Notes under the pieces: model-generated
The model's input: the letters and a program-made list of their open reading frames with translations, nothing else
The model's database searches: none
What the model was told of the DNA's origin: nothing
Shown here: positions 9,972 to 20,748 of the stretch, piece after piece
Position numbering within the stretch: position 1 is the stretch's first letter
How the letters are laid out: every line of letters begins with the position of its first letter
Translations under genes and position numbers: made by a program
Assembly: GCA_030407315.1 (NCBI GenBank)
Contig: JALQPE010002677.1
Span: 1 to 60,896 of the forward strand
DNA length: 60,896 nucleotides
Reading direction: 5' to 3'
Source: Asparagopsis taxiformis
Lineage: Eukaryota; Rhodophyta; Florideophyceae; Bonnemaisoniales; Bonnemaisoniaceae

Positions 9972-12200
9972 CTAGTAGCGACGAGAACGCTTGCCCGCAG
10001 GGTCATACGGACCAGGGCCTTCGCCGCGGCTATCGTGGCTGCGGCTGCGACTGGGCTGAACGAAGCCCGGCGCGTACGGATCGACGGTCTGCGTGACCAC
10101 GGGGGCTCGCTCGCGACGAGACGCGGGATCCCTAGCGTAAGGATCCGCAGTCCCGTGACTGCGCGTATCCGAAGGGCGCGCCGGAGCGGGGTCGCGTGGC
10201 AGGTACGCCGCTGCGTGACCATACCCGACGGGGTCGCCGAAGCCGCCGCCACTCGCGTAACCGTACGGTTCATTACGAACGCCAACGGGCGGCGCGTAAC
10301 TACGAGTCGCCGCGGCGAGACGCTCGGAAATCGCGCGTTCCGTTGCCAAGCGGGCAGTCAGGTCCAACGTCTGGGCCCTGAACTCTTCGGCTGCGCGAGC
10401 CACGGACGAGATGAGGGAACGGATAACCCAGCCGTCCGCACGAGGCGGAGCGGACATCGACGTACCGAGAAGCCGGCGGGCATCCTCATCGGAGACGCGG
10501 TCGTCCAGGCTAACGAAGCGTGGCGCGCGTTCGGCCGGCGTGGCCACACTCGGACGACTGACCTGGGCAACGTTGCCCCCTCCCGTAGCCTCGCGTGGCA
10601 CGACCTCTCGAGGACCCGGCGCACGCGGCGCTTCCTTTTGATGGCCACGACGGCCAGAACGCGTCCCTCGGGGGCGCTCGTTGCCCCCGAGGCCGCCGAA
10701 ATAACCGGCACGATTGCCACGACGGCGTTCGGAACGGGAAGCGACCCGCGGCACGTAAGCCCCATCGCTACGAACGGAGACGAACTCCTGGTTATCGCCG
10801 CTTGCGTAATCGGGACGTATAACCCGATACTCCGGCCCCAATGCAAGGGCGCCGCGAACCTCAGCCAACGCGCTGGTGACGGAGACAAACGTGTCGGAAC
10901 CGTCAACCGGGATTGCACGAAGCATCTCGTAATCGGCCAGGAAGTCCAACGTGGACTCCGGCAGTAGGCACGCGCGCCCGAACACACGACGTTCCACGAA
11001 TAGCGAGCACGCGAGCATCGCTGCGTGTTCGATGTCCACGGCCATAAGGAAACGTTCCTTCACGGGGGCAGGCGCGTCCTTCACGGCATCGGTGAAATAA
11101 TGTACCACGCGTGGTAATAACGTGGACGACCCACGGGGGTACGGAAACTCCTCGACTACTTCCGGCAACGGCGGGAAGTAGAGCTCGCTCGGGACGACCC
11201 ACGGAGCTGACGCGTGCGACACACGATAGTCGTCCGCGTTCACGTGGCGGAGAGCGAAGTGGTCATCGTACGACACGACGCTTTTGGAGATGACGCTCAA
11301 CGAAAGAGCAGTCTTCCATTCGGCACGTTGCCTTTCGGAAAGTGTCCGCGGACATACGAATACGGACGACACCGAGATGAACGGCGGTTCCTCGGGCGTC
11401 CCCTTCCATAAGTATGCGTCCATACGGTCGACGTAGATCGCGTCGTTGACGTCACGCAACCACGAGCGGTCGCAACGTATCGACGCCGGGATCTGGTAAC
11501 GTTCCGATCCCGGCGGCCCGTTGGCGAAACGACGCCCGGCTGCTCGCCCCCACGTATCTTCGGCGGAACGCATATAGTCGACGACCGCGCGGGCGTCCAG
11601 ACGATCTCTAGCCAACGTGGCGAGATCGTCATCCGTGATACCCACGCGAGGCAACGCAGCCCACGCGTGGGTCAGGACGCCTACGTTTAGCGCCGCACCG
11701 CCACGTGAGGCGGTGCCGACTGTCCCAACGGGGTCACCACCCTCCGGCGAGGGGTCCTGGCGAGGAGAACGCGGCGAGCCATCACGACGAGGCACGCCCG
11801 TGCGGGCCGCCGCCACAGCACGACGCGAACGAGCGGCCGCTGCCATCGCGGCTACACCCATCGAAGGGACCGCGGCATCCGGAATGACGGGTGACGAATT
11901 CCCCGAGTCGGACGCCGTTGCGTCATCATCACGTGGGGCGACGGCCCTAGCAGCCTCGGCAGGCGTCACGGAAGCCACCAGGCGAGACGGAGCCATCGGG
12001 CGAGACGAAGAGGCGACGGCCTGCGAAGCAACGGCTTCTCCCGCCCTCACGGATGGGGCGGGCGCGACGGACGCTTCCGTCGCTGGCGGCGCACCGGCCC
12101 CGACGAGGGAGGGAGCGCCCTGCGAAGGGGTTCTCGCTCCACCTCCAGCAGAGCCGGCGGGCCGCGGGGTGTTAGCATCGGTACTACGAGTCGTAACCAT
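9972..12200 (-). CDS. Antisense accessory protein of gypsy element E1
   Basis: An uninterrupted 742-codon frame on the strand opposite to gag-pol, from ATG at 12200 (MVTTRSTD). The open frame continues upstream to 12344 with a hydrophobic run, but there is no ATG there, so I exclude it. The first 190 residues are disordered and rich in Ala, Pro, Ser and Arg. A globular part of about 300 residues follows (about 11670-10800), then Arg/Gly-rich and coiled-coil segments, and a basic tail ending KRSRRY that could be a nuclear signal. The globular part aligns with the + strand gene at 30109-32736 inside element E2, which is also antisense to its own pol: compare LSERQRAEWKTAL with MRPEARRELRLRR, and PRVVHYF with PCVFHYA. 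It is the only long E1 frame without a break. Function unknown; no motif points to an enzyme or envelope protein. Confidence 0.8.
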   Translation of the reverse strand: MVTTRSTDANTPRPAGSAGGGARTPSQGAPSLVGAGAPPATEASVAPAPSVRAGEAVASQAVASSSRPMAPSRLVASVTPAEAARAVAPRDDDATASDSGNSSPVIPDAAVPSMGVAAMAAAARSRRAVAAARTGVPRRDGSPRSPRQDPSPEGGDPVGTVGTASRGGAALNVGVLTHAWAALPRVGITDDDLATLARDRLDARAVVDYMRSAEDTWGRAAGRRFANGPPGSERYQIPASIRCDRSWLRDVNDAIYVDRMDAYLWKGTPEEPPFISVSSVFVCPRTLSERQRAEWKTALSLSVISKSVVSYDDHFALRHVNADDYRVSHASAPWVVPSELYFPPLPEVVEEFPYPRGSSTLLPRVVHYFTDAVKDAPAPVKERFLMAVDIEHAAMLACSLFVERRVFGRACLLPESTLDFLADYEMLRAIPVDGSDTFVSVTSALAEVRGALALGPEYRVIRPDYASGDNQEFVSVRSDGAYVPRVASRSERRRGNRAGYFGGLGGNERPRGTRSGRRGHQKEAPRAPGPREVVPREATGGGNVAQVSRPSVATPAERAPRFVSLDDRVSDEDARRLLGTSMSAPPRADGWVIRSLISSVARAAEEFRAQTLDLTARLATERAISERLAAATRSYAPPVGVRNEPYGYASGGGFGDPVGYGHAAAYLPRDPAPARPSDTRSHGTADPYARDPASRRERAPVVTQTVDPYAPGFVQPSRSRSHDSRGEGPGPYDPAGKRSRRY

Positions 12201-12780
12201 CGTGGTTACGCTGTACACGATAATTACGACGAGTGCAACGAGCACGACGACGAGAGCCACGCGGGCTAAACGGAACAAGAGAACGAAAGGAACGGAGGTA
12301 GTAGTACCCAGCGGGGGAAGAGGATAAGGGAGAACGAAAGGCAACGGCCTGGATGACGATGGTGAGAGGAAGGGTGAGCGACGATCGCTATCACGTTAAG
12401 CCGCCGCTTAAATATCCTTCGGACGACCGTTGTCGACATGCCCGCTGGCAGATTCACGAAAAGGCCGCGGCCTGCGCTCGTATCGCGCTGAATTGAAGCA
12501 CACCCGCGTGGTGGAATTGGACACTGCATCCGTTGCAGGAAAACGCCTAAGCGAGGCATTGACGTACGACGCCAACGGGCGGGCCGCGATGATTACGAAA
12601 GAGCCGGAGCGCACGCGCGCGCTCCGGCGCCGTGGCGATTCGATCAGCCAACCGGGCCATGTACGTTTCAACGAGATTTTTCGGGACAACTGCCACGTCC
12701 GCAGTTGTACCCGAAAAGGCGCCACGGCCCCGTGTCTCAGGCGCGTCCTGACGGGCCTCGCGTGGCCGGGACGTCCACGT
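12201..12780 (-). other. Leader of the E1 antisense gene and 3' untranslated part of E1
   Basis: No gene seen on either strand. The stretch lies between the antisense ATG and the polypurine tract, so it would hold the promoter and 5' leader of the antisense gene. Two GC-rich hairpins stand out: GCCGGAGCG...CGCTCCGGC near 12602-12628, and GGACAACTGCC...GCAGTTGT near 12683-12709. Confidence 0.5.
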
Positions 12781-12793
12781 GTGGGGGTGGGGC
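12781..12793 (+). other. Polypurine tract of E1
   Basis: GTGGGGGTGGGGC lies directly before the TGTAG start of the 3' LTR. Position and G-richness fit the plus-strand priming site, although two T interrupt the purine run. E2 has an equally G-rich tract at the same place. Confidence 0.75.
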
Positions 12794-12795
12794 TG

Positions 12796-13465
12796 TGTAG
12801 TATACGTGGCAATTCCGAAATTGCAAATATTTACGTTTTTCCGCGGAATTCGAATCTCGGCGGACACGACCGGCGACAGCAATGCACGAACATTGCTGGC
12901 GCATGCGCGCGCGCAACCGGCACACGTGTGCAACGAACGTACTGGCAACGGCCAACGGACCAACGGGTCCCTACGTGTGACCCACAAGGTCCTTTCCCAT
13001 TCGGGGACGTTACGAGCAGTGTTTACACTGTAAAGCGATGCCATCGTGGCCATATAGGTATTGGCATCGTGCCGGGAGGGAAAGGGGACAAGACAACGAT
13101 CGAGCAACGGCTCTAGTCTACGACTGACTTCTACGTTTACGTTTACGTTTTGCCTAACGAGGCCTCGTCTCCGTCGAGCTGCGTACTCCCTACCCATCGC
13201 CGCACGTAAGGCTGATTGCGTGTAGTGCCTCCGGGCTTGGTCGAGAGCGCCTCCGGTGACGTACCACCTCGTGTGCTAACGTAATCCTCGCGTGGATTGT
13301 TGCGTCGTGACGCTCGTGTCTACTCGCTAACCACTCTACCTTCCTACCGTTCTAACAATACAGTCAAAACACCAGCGGGTGGACTGCTCGTTTCGTTTCG
13401 TTTCGTTAAGGACAGCGTGTCCACTGGCTCGTACCAGCTACTTCTAGAACTAACGTGGTTCCACA
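12796..13465 (+). repeat. 3' LTR of element E1
   Basis: Second copy of the 1-656 repeat. Starts TGTAGTATACG after the G-rich tract and ends GGTTCCACA, after which the sequence changes to AT-rich copia coding DNA. Relative to the 5' LTR it shows several one-base insertions, an extra TTTCG unit, and only a handful of substitutions. Confidence 0.95.
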
Positions 13466-15004
13466 AAGATCCAATAGAAACTGGAAATATATGGTTAACG
13501 GAAGTCCTGCATCCGGCAGATCCAAGGAACACGTCTGAAGATTTCATGAAAGCTAAGCAAAAGGAAATACAGGGACTGATTTCAAAGGGCACGTGGAATG
13601 TTGTATCCAGGAAAAACGTTCCAGAGGACGCCAATATCTTGAATGGAAGATTCGTGCTGACAATAAAGAACGTCAACACCGAGTCTGAAATATATAAGGC
13701 TCGCTTTGTAGTCCAAGGACATAAGGATAAAGAAAAGAACATCTTAGTCCATAATTCCACTACTCTTAGGCAAAGCTCTATCCGACTAATAGTATCACTT
13801 GCTGCGATTTTTGGATTCAGAATATGAAGCCATGATATAAGCCAAGCTTACCTCCAATCATCCGAGCTTCTCCAGCGTAAAGTATACTTGAAACCGTCGA
13901 AGGAATTCAAGCTTTCGGAAGACAAACTACTAGAACTGCGAAAGCCTTTATACAGTCTTTCTGATTCAGGAGATTACTGGAACTATACAATGTCGAAACA
14001 TCTTAAAAAGGATCTCGACATGACCCCGACTGTAGGTGATATGTCATTATTTTCCAAATGTATTGACAACAAACTTGCTGGTTTAATTGGGACATACATA
14101 TATGCTTCCCTCATATGCGGAAACAAGGAGTTCGAAGATCTTTCAAAAATAACACTCGCAAAATTTGAATCCCGAGAGCGGGAGTATGATAATACGAAAT
14201 TCGCCCGGTATCCAAGTTAAAACAATGTCGTCTGGATTTGGACTGGAACAATCCGAATATATTCGAAAAATTACTCCACTTCCACTAGACTGCAGCTTCT
14301 CTGAACTACGTTCCAAGCGGCAACAGTTAGCTTGGGTTAGCCATACGAGGCCAGACATATGTTGTGCCGTTAACATGTGTGCCCAAATTACTGAAAACTC
14401 TTTCTCTCGAGAAGGCATCAAGGAAATCAATCGAATCATACGACATCTGAAGAAAGATCCACAAAGAGGTCTCATGTATCAAAAATTGTATCTTGAATCT
14501 TTGAAATTAAAGGTATACTCCGACTCGTCGTTTGCTAACAATAACGACTTATCATCACAACTTGGATATATCATCCTTCTTGTTGACGCAAACAACAGAT
14601 GCAACATTCTTCATTATTCCAGCCACAAGAGTCGAAGAGTTATTCAATCAGTTCTTGGAGAAGTATATGCATTCGCAGATGCGTTCGATCACGCGTTCAC
14701 ATTGAAATATGACCTAGAAAGCATTCTGAATCAACGAATTCCGCTCTCACTCTTTACCGATTCGAGAAGTTTATTCGATGTCATCACAAAGTCCTCATCC
14801 ACATCTGAAAAACGACTAATGATAGACATAACATCGGTACGAAAGGCCTATGAGAATCAAGAAATTTCTGATGTTGGATTCGTTCGATCAAAGTATAACC
14901 CAGCCGATGCCCTTACTAAGACAAGTAAGTGTGAAGCATTGGACACAATCATCCATACCGGTAAATGCGACTTACCTGTGGAGCAGTGGGTGTTGCGAAA
15001 CTAA
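13466..15004 (+). pseudogene. pol: Copia RT and RNase H, degenerate
   Basis: Ty1/copia-type reverse transcriptase followed by RNase H. Visible motifs are GTWNVV, YKARFVVQG (the copia K-A-R-L-V-A-x-G block), HDISQAYLQ (equivalent of D-x-x-x-A-F-L), LRKPLYSLSDSGDYW, and in RNase H YSDSSFANNND and the tail SKYNPADALTK. A TGA at 13825-13827 and a frame change near 14165-14220 interrupt it. The usual Y-V-D-D catalytic box is replaced by TYIYASLICG near 14092-14121, so both catalytic aspartates are gone. The RNase H to C-terminal part (14165-15004) is open. Ends at TAA just before the polypurine tract. Confidence 0.88.
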
Positions 15005-15032
15005 GTCAATCCACTGCAAGTAAAGTCAAGCG

Positions 15033-15045
15033 AAAAGGGAGGACA
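15033..15045 (+). other. Polypurine tract of the copia element
   Basis: AAAAGGGAGGACA lies two bases before the TGTTG start of the LTR, the expected place for the plus-strand primer. Confidence 0.8.
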
Positions 15046-15047
15046 GT

Positions 15048-15478
15048 TGTTGAGTAAATTCTAACTCTATCATAAAACATCCTACTCCGTGTAGTTTTAT
15101 TGGCTTTACATTAGCAGCCTATAGGATTGTAATTAGTTTACACTATAATTTATCCTACGGGACTATCATTAACCTAGTGCATAGTCACTATTTAGTAGTA
15201 AGGTTAGTCATTTTTGCAAAAGTGCCGACTCCTGGCCGTATGGGGCACATTTAGACGAACCTAGCATAGCGGGTGTTTTTAGGCAGGTTTTACCTCCGCA
15301 ATTGGTAGTATAAAATGGCTCCAGTTCGGGTAGCGAACTTGAATCGAATCATCATCTTCTTCATCAAAGCTTCATCAGTAAAAGGACAGACTGTCTTTAC
15401 TCAATTTGCTATCCACGGGCAATTACGTTACGCGACGACAATTTGATCTGACTATTTTGTTTTGTAATTGTCACAACA
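15048..15478 (+). repeat. 3' LTR of the copia element
   Basis: Starts TGTTGAGTAAATTC and ends GTCACAACA, so the ends form a five-base inverted repeat TGTTG/CAACA typical of copia LTRs. It follows the polypurine tract directly. A TATAAAA box is at 15309-15315. With no second copy in the window, the right edge rests on the CAACA signal only. Confidence 0.75.
15309..15315 (+). promoter_or_regulatory. TATA box in the copia LTR
   Basis: TATAAAA in the middle of the LTR, about 170 bp before its end, is a plausible U3 promoter element that would place the RNA start near 15340. Confidence 0.55.
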
Positions 15479-16317
15479 GTCGGGGGGTCATGTGGAAATG
15501 ACTTTTACAAGAAAAATTCTACAGGTAATTTCTACCAGAATTTTAATTTAGGGTTTGATAGACGCCTGGAAAGTTTCAGACGTCCAACCGCTGGGAGTTA
15601 AATGCAGCTCCGAGCGGTCGCAGAATAACCTAGAGGTAAGCTAGACTTGGTAAAAATATTTCTGTCTACAATTCTACATCTACACCGTTTCATCAATTCC
15701 TCCACTGCCACGCGTAACAATACTAACGTAAAGAAGGCATCGGATCCTCATCGTTCCAACAAGTAATGAGTAATGATATTTGAGAATTATTCGTCAAATT
15801 GTTGCAATTTGGTCATCTGTATTAATTTGTATTTGGGAATGTGAGGAGATTCAATTGTTACCCCAGACTTTTGGAAATGTTTCCCATCAAGGACTACAAT
15901 TAAGGGGTGGCTTTTAGGAAAAATCATGGACAAAGGCAGACATGCCCCGATCATGATTGACCGGGACCATCAACTCCCCTATTTACGGACAACTCTTTTG
16001 AACTGGGTAGTAACAATTGGATTTTCGCAGAAAAAGAAGACCCTATTGATCCACTTGTCTCGAGGACAAACCAATTTCGATAGTGCACGATAGAGAACCA
16101 AAACAAAAACTGAATGCGCAAAAATACAGGCCTTGAGGGTACACTTCAATCCCGGATAGAATGAGTGCGAGTTCTCTGGTTCTGCTTCGCAAGTTGGAAG
16201 GTGCAATTTTCGACTCATATCACCGAGGAACCAAATGATATCTACGGATTAAAGGATACCCTTTCAATGCTTCAACCGCAGTGATTGAATCGCAGGAGCC
16301 AAGCAAGGTCCTTAATC
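15479..16317. other. Intergenic, no gene seen
   Basis: AT-rich sequence after the copia LTR. I see no conserved frame, tRNA or repeat here. If the copia LTR end is right, the bases after 15478 are the pre-insertion target. Confidence 0.5.
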
Positions 16318-16323
16318 TTTATT
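16318..16323 (-). promoter_or_regulatory. Poly(A) signal of the secreted protein gene
   Basis: AATAAA on the minus strand about 16 bases after the stop codon of the gene at 16339-16776. Confidence 0.55.
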
Positions 16324-16338
16324 TTCTTCTCGGTCACT

Positions 16339-16776
16339 CTACAATATCGCCGGCCTTGATATTTCTTCAGCACCAACTGAAATTTGTCCCTCTAGGGATC
16401 CACCTGTACATATTCCGAGCACCTTCTCGACCTCGTTCAAGGCCTCCTCTACAGTGACTTGACCGTTTTCATTCTTGCAGAACCGAAGCCCCATGTCTTG
16501 CAACTTCATCATATATGCACGTTCGCAAATCGCGTACGTGGTGGACTGTTCGAAGGGGATCATGACTCCAACGTATCGCATGTAGCAAATGCAGCCAAGG
16601 GCGACCTTCAAATTTTCAACACAGTATGAAAAGTTCTCTTCTTTCATTGCGAACTCTCCCGCGCTGATACTTGGGCTGCTCAGTACTGCGTTCTCTCTCT
16701 CCACTATAGCTGCTCCGACACTTGAAACGAACAGCAGTACCCACATCCATGTGAAGAGTGCTCTGACGTATTCCAT
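16339..16776 (-). CDS. Small secreted six-cysteine protein 1
   Basis: A 145-residue single-exon protein with ATG at 16776. Residues 1-23 form a signal peptide (WMWVLLFVSSVGAA) with likely cleavage after GAA. The mature part has exactly six cysteines spaced C-x9-C-x-C-x19-C-x15-C-x22-C. The protein at 20749-21300 has C-x10-C-x-C-x19-C-x15-C-x26-C, and both have an aromatic residue after C-x-C and F before the fifth cysteine. Six cysteines suggest three disulfides and an extracellular role. A TATA-like box lies about 95 bases upstream and an AATAAA follows the stop, which supports a real gene. I do not recognise the family. An effector or wall protein is possible but not shown. Confidence 0.75.
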   Translation of the reverse strand: MEYVRALFTWMWVLLFVSSVGAAIVERENAVLSSPSISAGEFAMKEENFSYCVENLKVALGCICYMRYVGVMIPFEQSTTYAICERAYMMKLQDMGLRFCKNENGQVTVEEALNEVEKVLGICTGGSLEGQISVGAEEISRPAIL

Positions 16777-16866
16777 TCTGTTGTGAGTTCTCAGATCTTG
16801 AGGCTAATTTTCTTCGGGAACAAGTGAAATCCTCAGCAATGCGTTGGAGAAAAGTGAACATTTCGC

Positions 16867-16875
16867 ATTTATATA
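16867..16875 (-). promoter_or_regulatory. TATA box of secreted protein gene 1
   Basis: TATATAAAT on the minus strand, about 90-100 bases before the ATG at 16776. The paralogous gene at 20749 has CATATAA at a similar distance. Confidence 0.55.
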
Positions 16876-19800
16876 CAAGTCAGCTAACTGGCTCTGGAAA
16901 GCTCTAGTCTTTTCCATCATGTTTCCTTTTAGAATTACGACTTCTATGAAAGCGTTCATCCTCTTCCGCTTTCTGCTTTCCTTTGTATCGCTCGCTGACA
17001 AATCAAACAAGCTCAACGTGTAACGAACCAATCAATATCCTTTCCTCATAGGATGAAACGATTTCAAGGAATTCAAAGCTCCAGAATGCAGCTGCCTAGG
17101 ATGACAGAGGTGAATCAATATTTTCCATCGGACTTTATCGACGTCTTCGTTTGTTAATGTTGGTGCAATGTATTGTTGCAACCTACCACCATTTTCATCT
17201 TATTCTATTCTTCTCAGAGATCAACGAGCGATTTTCCCATTCATACGAAGTTCAGAAGTACCAGCCAACAGCGGCTATGTTTATTCTGAACGTCTAATAG
17301 ACAAACGGCACAAATGTTTCATTTTTTTTACTCTGATTGGGATACACAAAGCCACGTCACAGGACAGTAAGGTACATTCGATTTCTTGGCTCGCTTGTTG
17401 TACTGTTTCCATCTTCGTAAGTAATAGTGTGAGCCGGAATAGAGAGTTATCCCTTACTCGACAATATCAGGCCGCCATCTGCCAGAAGATATAGTAAGGG
17501 ACGTGTTGAAATTCTAATAATAGAAAAGGTCGCTGCCTCTGTGTTTATGGCTACCTGATTGTTGTTACGAATCAAATACTTATGATCTGTACTTTGCCTT
17601 TTCTCAGAGTCAGCCATGTCTCTTTTGCAGACAACATTCTATGGTGACGAAGCAAAAAAAGTGGTATATGCTACGTGAAGGTTATCTAGAATTATATTGG
17701 AAAGCGTACTCGTTTTACAGATATGTGAGCGAGAATGATGTGACTTTCTCGTATCCACTCAACTTTACAACGATATACGGAAATGCAAGGATGTGTAAGT
17801 AATAGCACTAGATATTCAACCAGTATCTTGAAGTAGTCTATGAAAAACTCAAGTCTTGGATTGATATGAGATAGACGAAAAGTGCATCGTAGATACATTT
17901 TCGGCCACCCGTGGTGAGAAACACAAAAAAATAGTTGTAGTTCTATTAGCCATGACATTAGTGAACCTATCAAAAAGAGATAAAACATACTGCTGGTTAC
18001 CAGAACAAGATTATGATTGGATTGTCGAAGTGTTGAAATGGAATCGACTTCCGAGAAGGCATAAAAGGCATCGTAGGAAAGAACACCATAGATACAAATG
18101 TGGAAGGGCGAAAGAGACTGGTATCCTTTGCAACGTATCGCATCAGACAAACTACAAATGTCTTGTTGTCGGTTGATACAGTTTCGGGTGGTGAGTCCTG
18201 ACAGATATGAGAAACTCATTACAAACTGCTGCGATTCTGTTGGATTTGTACTTTATCAGCTTACCTTCCTTGACGGTCGTCTTCCACTCGCTGTGTCTAC
18301 ACGATAAGATGAAGTTGCATGGAGTGAGCGTGTGGGATTGGCAGAAAACAAAAGCGAAGGCGGGCACAGGGACGAAAAGCAGTCTGTAGACCGGATTGAA
18401 CAGCTTGTAGTGCGGTGCTGTGATCGCTGGTGCGCATGCAAAGTTGAAGTTGCGCAAGGTACTACAATAACACGAGCTCGGGACAGAGTCGATACATTAA
18501 GGCAGGAGGGGGGGGCACATACTGGAGAAGTGGTGTATCAAGCGAATGAAAAAACGGGTACAGTGTATCGAGCGTATTGGAAATGTACAGATGTGCACCA
18601 AGTATAAACGGGTACATGAGAGGGTGCAATTCAGGGACGGGTGGAAGGAGGAGAGAGCGGCGAGCGGTGCATGCAGCCATGTTGGGAAGTGTTGAGCCGT
18701 GCGGACCGCCGGGCGGGACGGGCCGTAGAGAGGGACGAGTTGGTGAAGAGGAGTGGGACGGACATTACTGTGGATCGGACCGTTGTTGAAGTGTTGAGTT
18801 GTGATGTGTGGACGGTGGAATGAGTGCTAAAAATACACGAGTTGCGAAGGACTGAAGTGCGATGGATGGGAATTGGGACGGATTGGTGCGGTAGATATGG
18901 AAGGGTTATTGCGGCTCAAAATAAATTATAAATACGCGTCAATTGAAATTATGTAGAGTGAAAAGAAATTAGTCGAGCCGGGCTGCACGCGATGACATGC
19001 TGACATCAAGTTGCAACATGCGTCCGTTTCTGCAGCAGCACATGTTGAAGATTGAGGTGGTGGAGGGATTGGTGTGTGTGGGAAAGTGCTACTGGACAAA
19101 TGAGATAATTGGAGCGAAATGGGAGATATTTTCGAGGTGGCACCGCGTGGCAGAGAGGGACAAAATGGATATTTTTAGGGAGATGTTTCCATACACAAGA
19201 GCACCGGGAAACATGTACGGTTGAAAGGAGTTGAGTAATGGCCTGACAATGGTGGGTGCTTTTAGGTTTCGAGCTCGGAAAGGGTTGCGTGGTCGGATAA
19301 CATAGTACGGAAAAGAATGATTGCGAGTGTGTGGATGCTGTTGCGCAATGGGTGTTTTTTCATCAAGCACTAAATATAGCGAGTGCATCCAAATTCATCG
19401 ACTTGCGTGCGCACTCGCGGTCATTAAATGAGGTCTATTCTTAGAAGCGTGCGTTGGGTTTAAATTAGTGGGGTTTGCGTGATGCTAAAACGACATCTGA
19501 CTGTCATCTCGCAGCGGCGTCGCATGGAATCGTGTGGTCGGTGCTGCAGTATGGTCGGTATTGCGCGCTGCCATTGGGCGTGCACAAGGGCTAGTATGAA
19601 CCGCATGGAAGGTGCTGATTGCCACGCGTAGTCGACAATATTGTCACGTGCCTGATACTAAGAATAGCCACGGTGTCGATGCTTTTCCACAGAACCGTGG
19701 AACTAGTGAGAAATTTTATTGAATTGATAGACCAATGTCCTATAGAGGGAAGCGGTATGCGATGCTCAAGTCGATCATGCTTTACGCACGCCAACAGTTG

Positions 19801-20664
19801 AGCGCTGCAGTCGTCTTTTCTACTGTGTTGCAGCCAGTCGACTCGCCACTTACATGCAGTGCACTGCGTTGAAGAGAGCCGAGTACAGCGGTGCGGTGCG
19901 GTGCGGTGCCGTGCAGTGCAGTGCAGGACAACGCTCGAGACAGCAAGCCAGCGTGTCCTGTAAAACTCCCTCATTTTCTCACATCACGTCAATACTGTAC
20001 GACGGCTTAATGTGTGTTAACTAAATTAGTGCTCTTAGTTGGCTGTTTAGTGCCCTTCCAATCGCTTTCGACGCATACAACGCATTACTCGTTGTAAAAC
20101 AGGCGGCACTTTAAGAGCAGTTGAGGTCCGCTCCTCCGCATTTGCCCCAATGCGCAGCCAACAACAGCCCCGCCCCGCCCCGCGCCCCGACACATCTCAA
20201 CTGTACCTCCTCCGCCGCTCGCTGAGCAACTCATGGCGGTACAAACTCATTTCTGTCGACTCATCATCAAACATTGACGTCAATCTTTTCAGCAGCACAG
20301 CACACAGCACAACACTGGCACGCGCCGCACTGCGCTGCCCAGCTCAGCCCCGATTGACTGCTCGTTTACAGCGCCGCTGCAGCGTTCGCGCCGCGCCGCC
20401 GTGCTGGACTGGACTGAACGGGTCTAGTGCGCTCGCTCGCTCGTTTAAATTACTACGCCACAGCACAAAAATAACTTTCACACGTTTATGATACCGTACA
20501 CTATCACACTCCTGCCGCCCGCGTAGACTATTGCTTCCGTTCGCCCGCTGACATTTCCAGTTATCTCGTTTGAATACCAACATACAAATTTCCTCTGGCG
20601 CATCCCGTACCACCTCAACCCTGCATGCACCCCAACCTCCACTACATCATATCCACCATCTCAC
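16876..20664. other. Intergenic between the two secreted protein genes
   Basis: No supported gene. A 175-codon minus-strand frame at 17692-18219 has no recognisable domain and I do not call it. A short GTGCG/GTGCA-type repeat run lies at about 19886-19926. Composition changes from AT-rich to G-rich near 18500-19600 without an obvious boundary. Confidence 0.45.
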
Positions 20665-20671
20665 CATATAA
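20665..20671 (+). promoter_or_regulatory. TATA-like box of secreted protein gene 2
   Basis: CATATAA about 80 bases before the ATG at 20749, inside a C-rich leader. Weak on its own, but its distance matches that of the paralog. Confidence 0.4.
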
Positions 20672-20748
20672 CCGTCCATCTTTCAATTCTCGACCCGACG
20701 TTCCCACCCCACCCCACCGCACCACACCCCTCCACTAATCAACCCATC

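Larger units (their letters stand above)
1..13465 (+). mobile_element. Ty3/gypsy chromodomain LTR retrotransposon E1
   Basis: A nearly complete LTR retrotransposon. The direct repeats at 1-656 and 12796-13465 are about 98% identical, begin TGTAG and end CCACA. A primer-binding site follows the left copy and a G-rich polypurine tract precedes the right copy. Order inside: gag with a zinc knuckle, protease, RT, RNase H, integrase, GPY/F segment and chromodomain, so the layout is that of a Ty3/gypsy chromovirus. About 5 kb between the chromodomain and the 3' LTR is not pol; it holds non-coding repeats and an antisense gene. The element sits in a Ty1/copia sequence that continues at 13466. The left flank is outside the window, so the target-site duplication cannot be read. 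Several frameshifts break gag and pol. Confidence 0.95.
13466..15478 (+). mobile_element. Ty1/copia remnant, 3' half, split by E1
   Basis: Coding sequence for a copia RT and RNase H, then a purine tract and a 431-bp LTR. It begins exactly at the end of E1 with codons in frame, so E1 inserted into the copia pol gene and the 5' half should lie left of this window. It is AT-richer and far poorer in CpG than E1, and it carries stops and a lost RT catalytic motif, so it is older and inactive. Confidence 0.88.

Noticed and set aside
10035..12327. Long + strand frames (for example 10035-10967 and 11617-12327) in E1
   Set aside because: They are shadows of the minus-strand accessory gene in GC-rich sequence; only the minus frame is continuous and has a homolog in E2.
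12201..12344. Hydrophobic membrane-like segment at the start of the E1 antisense frame
   Set aside because: The open frame upstream of 12200 has only a TTG as possible start. The first ATG excludes the segment, so I do not propose a membrane protein.
13297..13465. Protein frame running from the E1 LTR into the copia RT
   Set aside because: It is an accidental fusion at the insertion junction.
17692..18219. 175-codon minus-strand frame
   Set aside because: AT-rich, no domain, no promoter or family support; likely chance.
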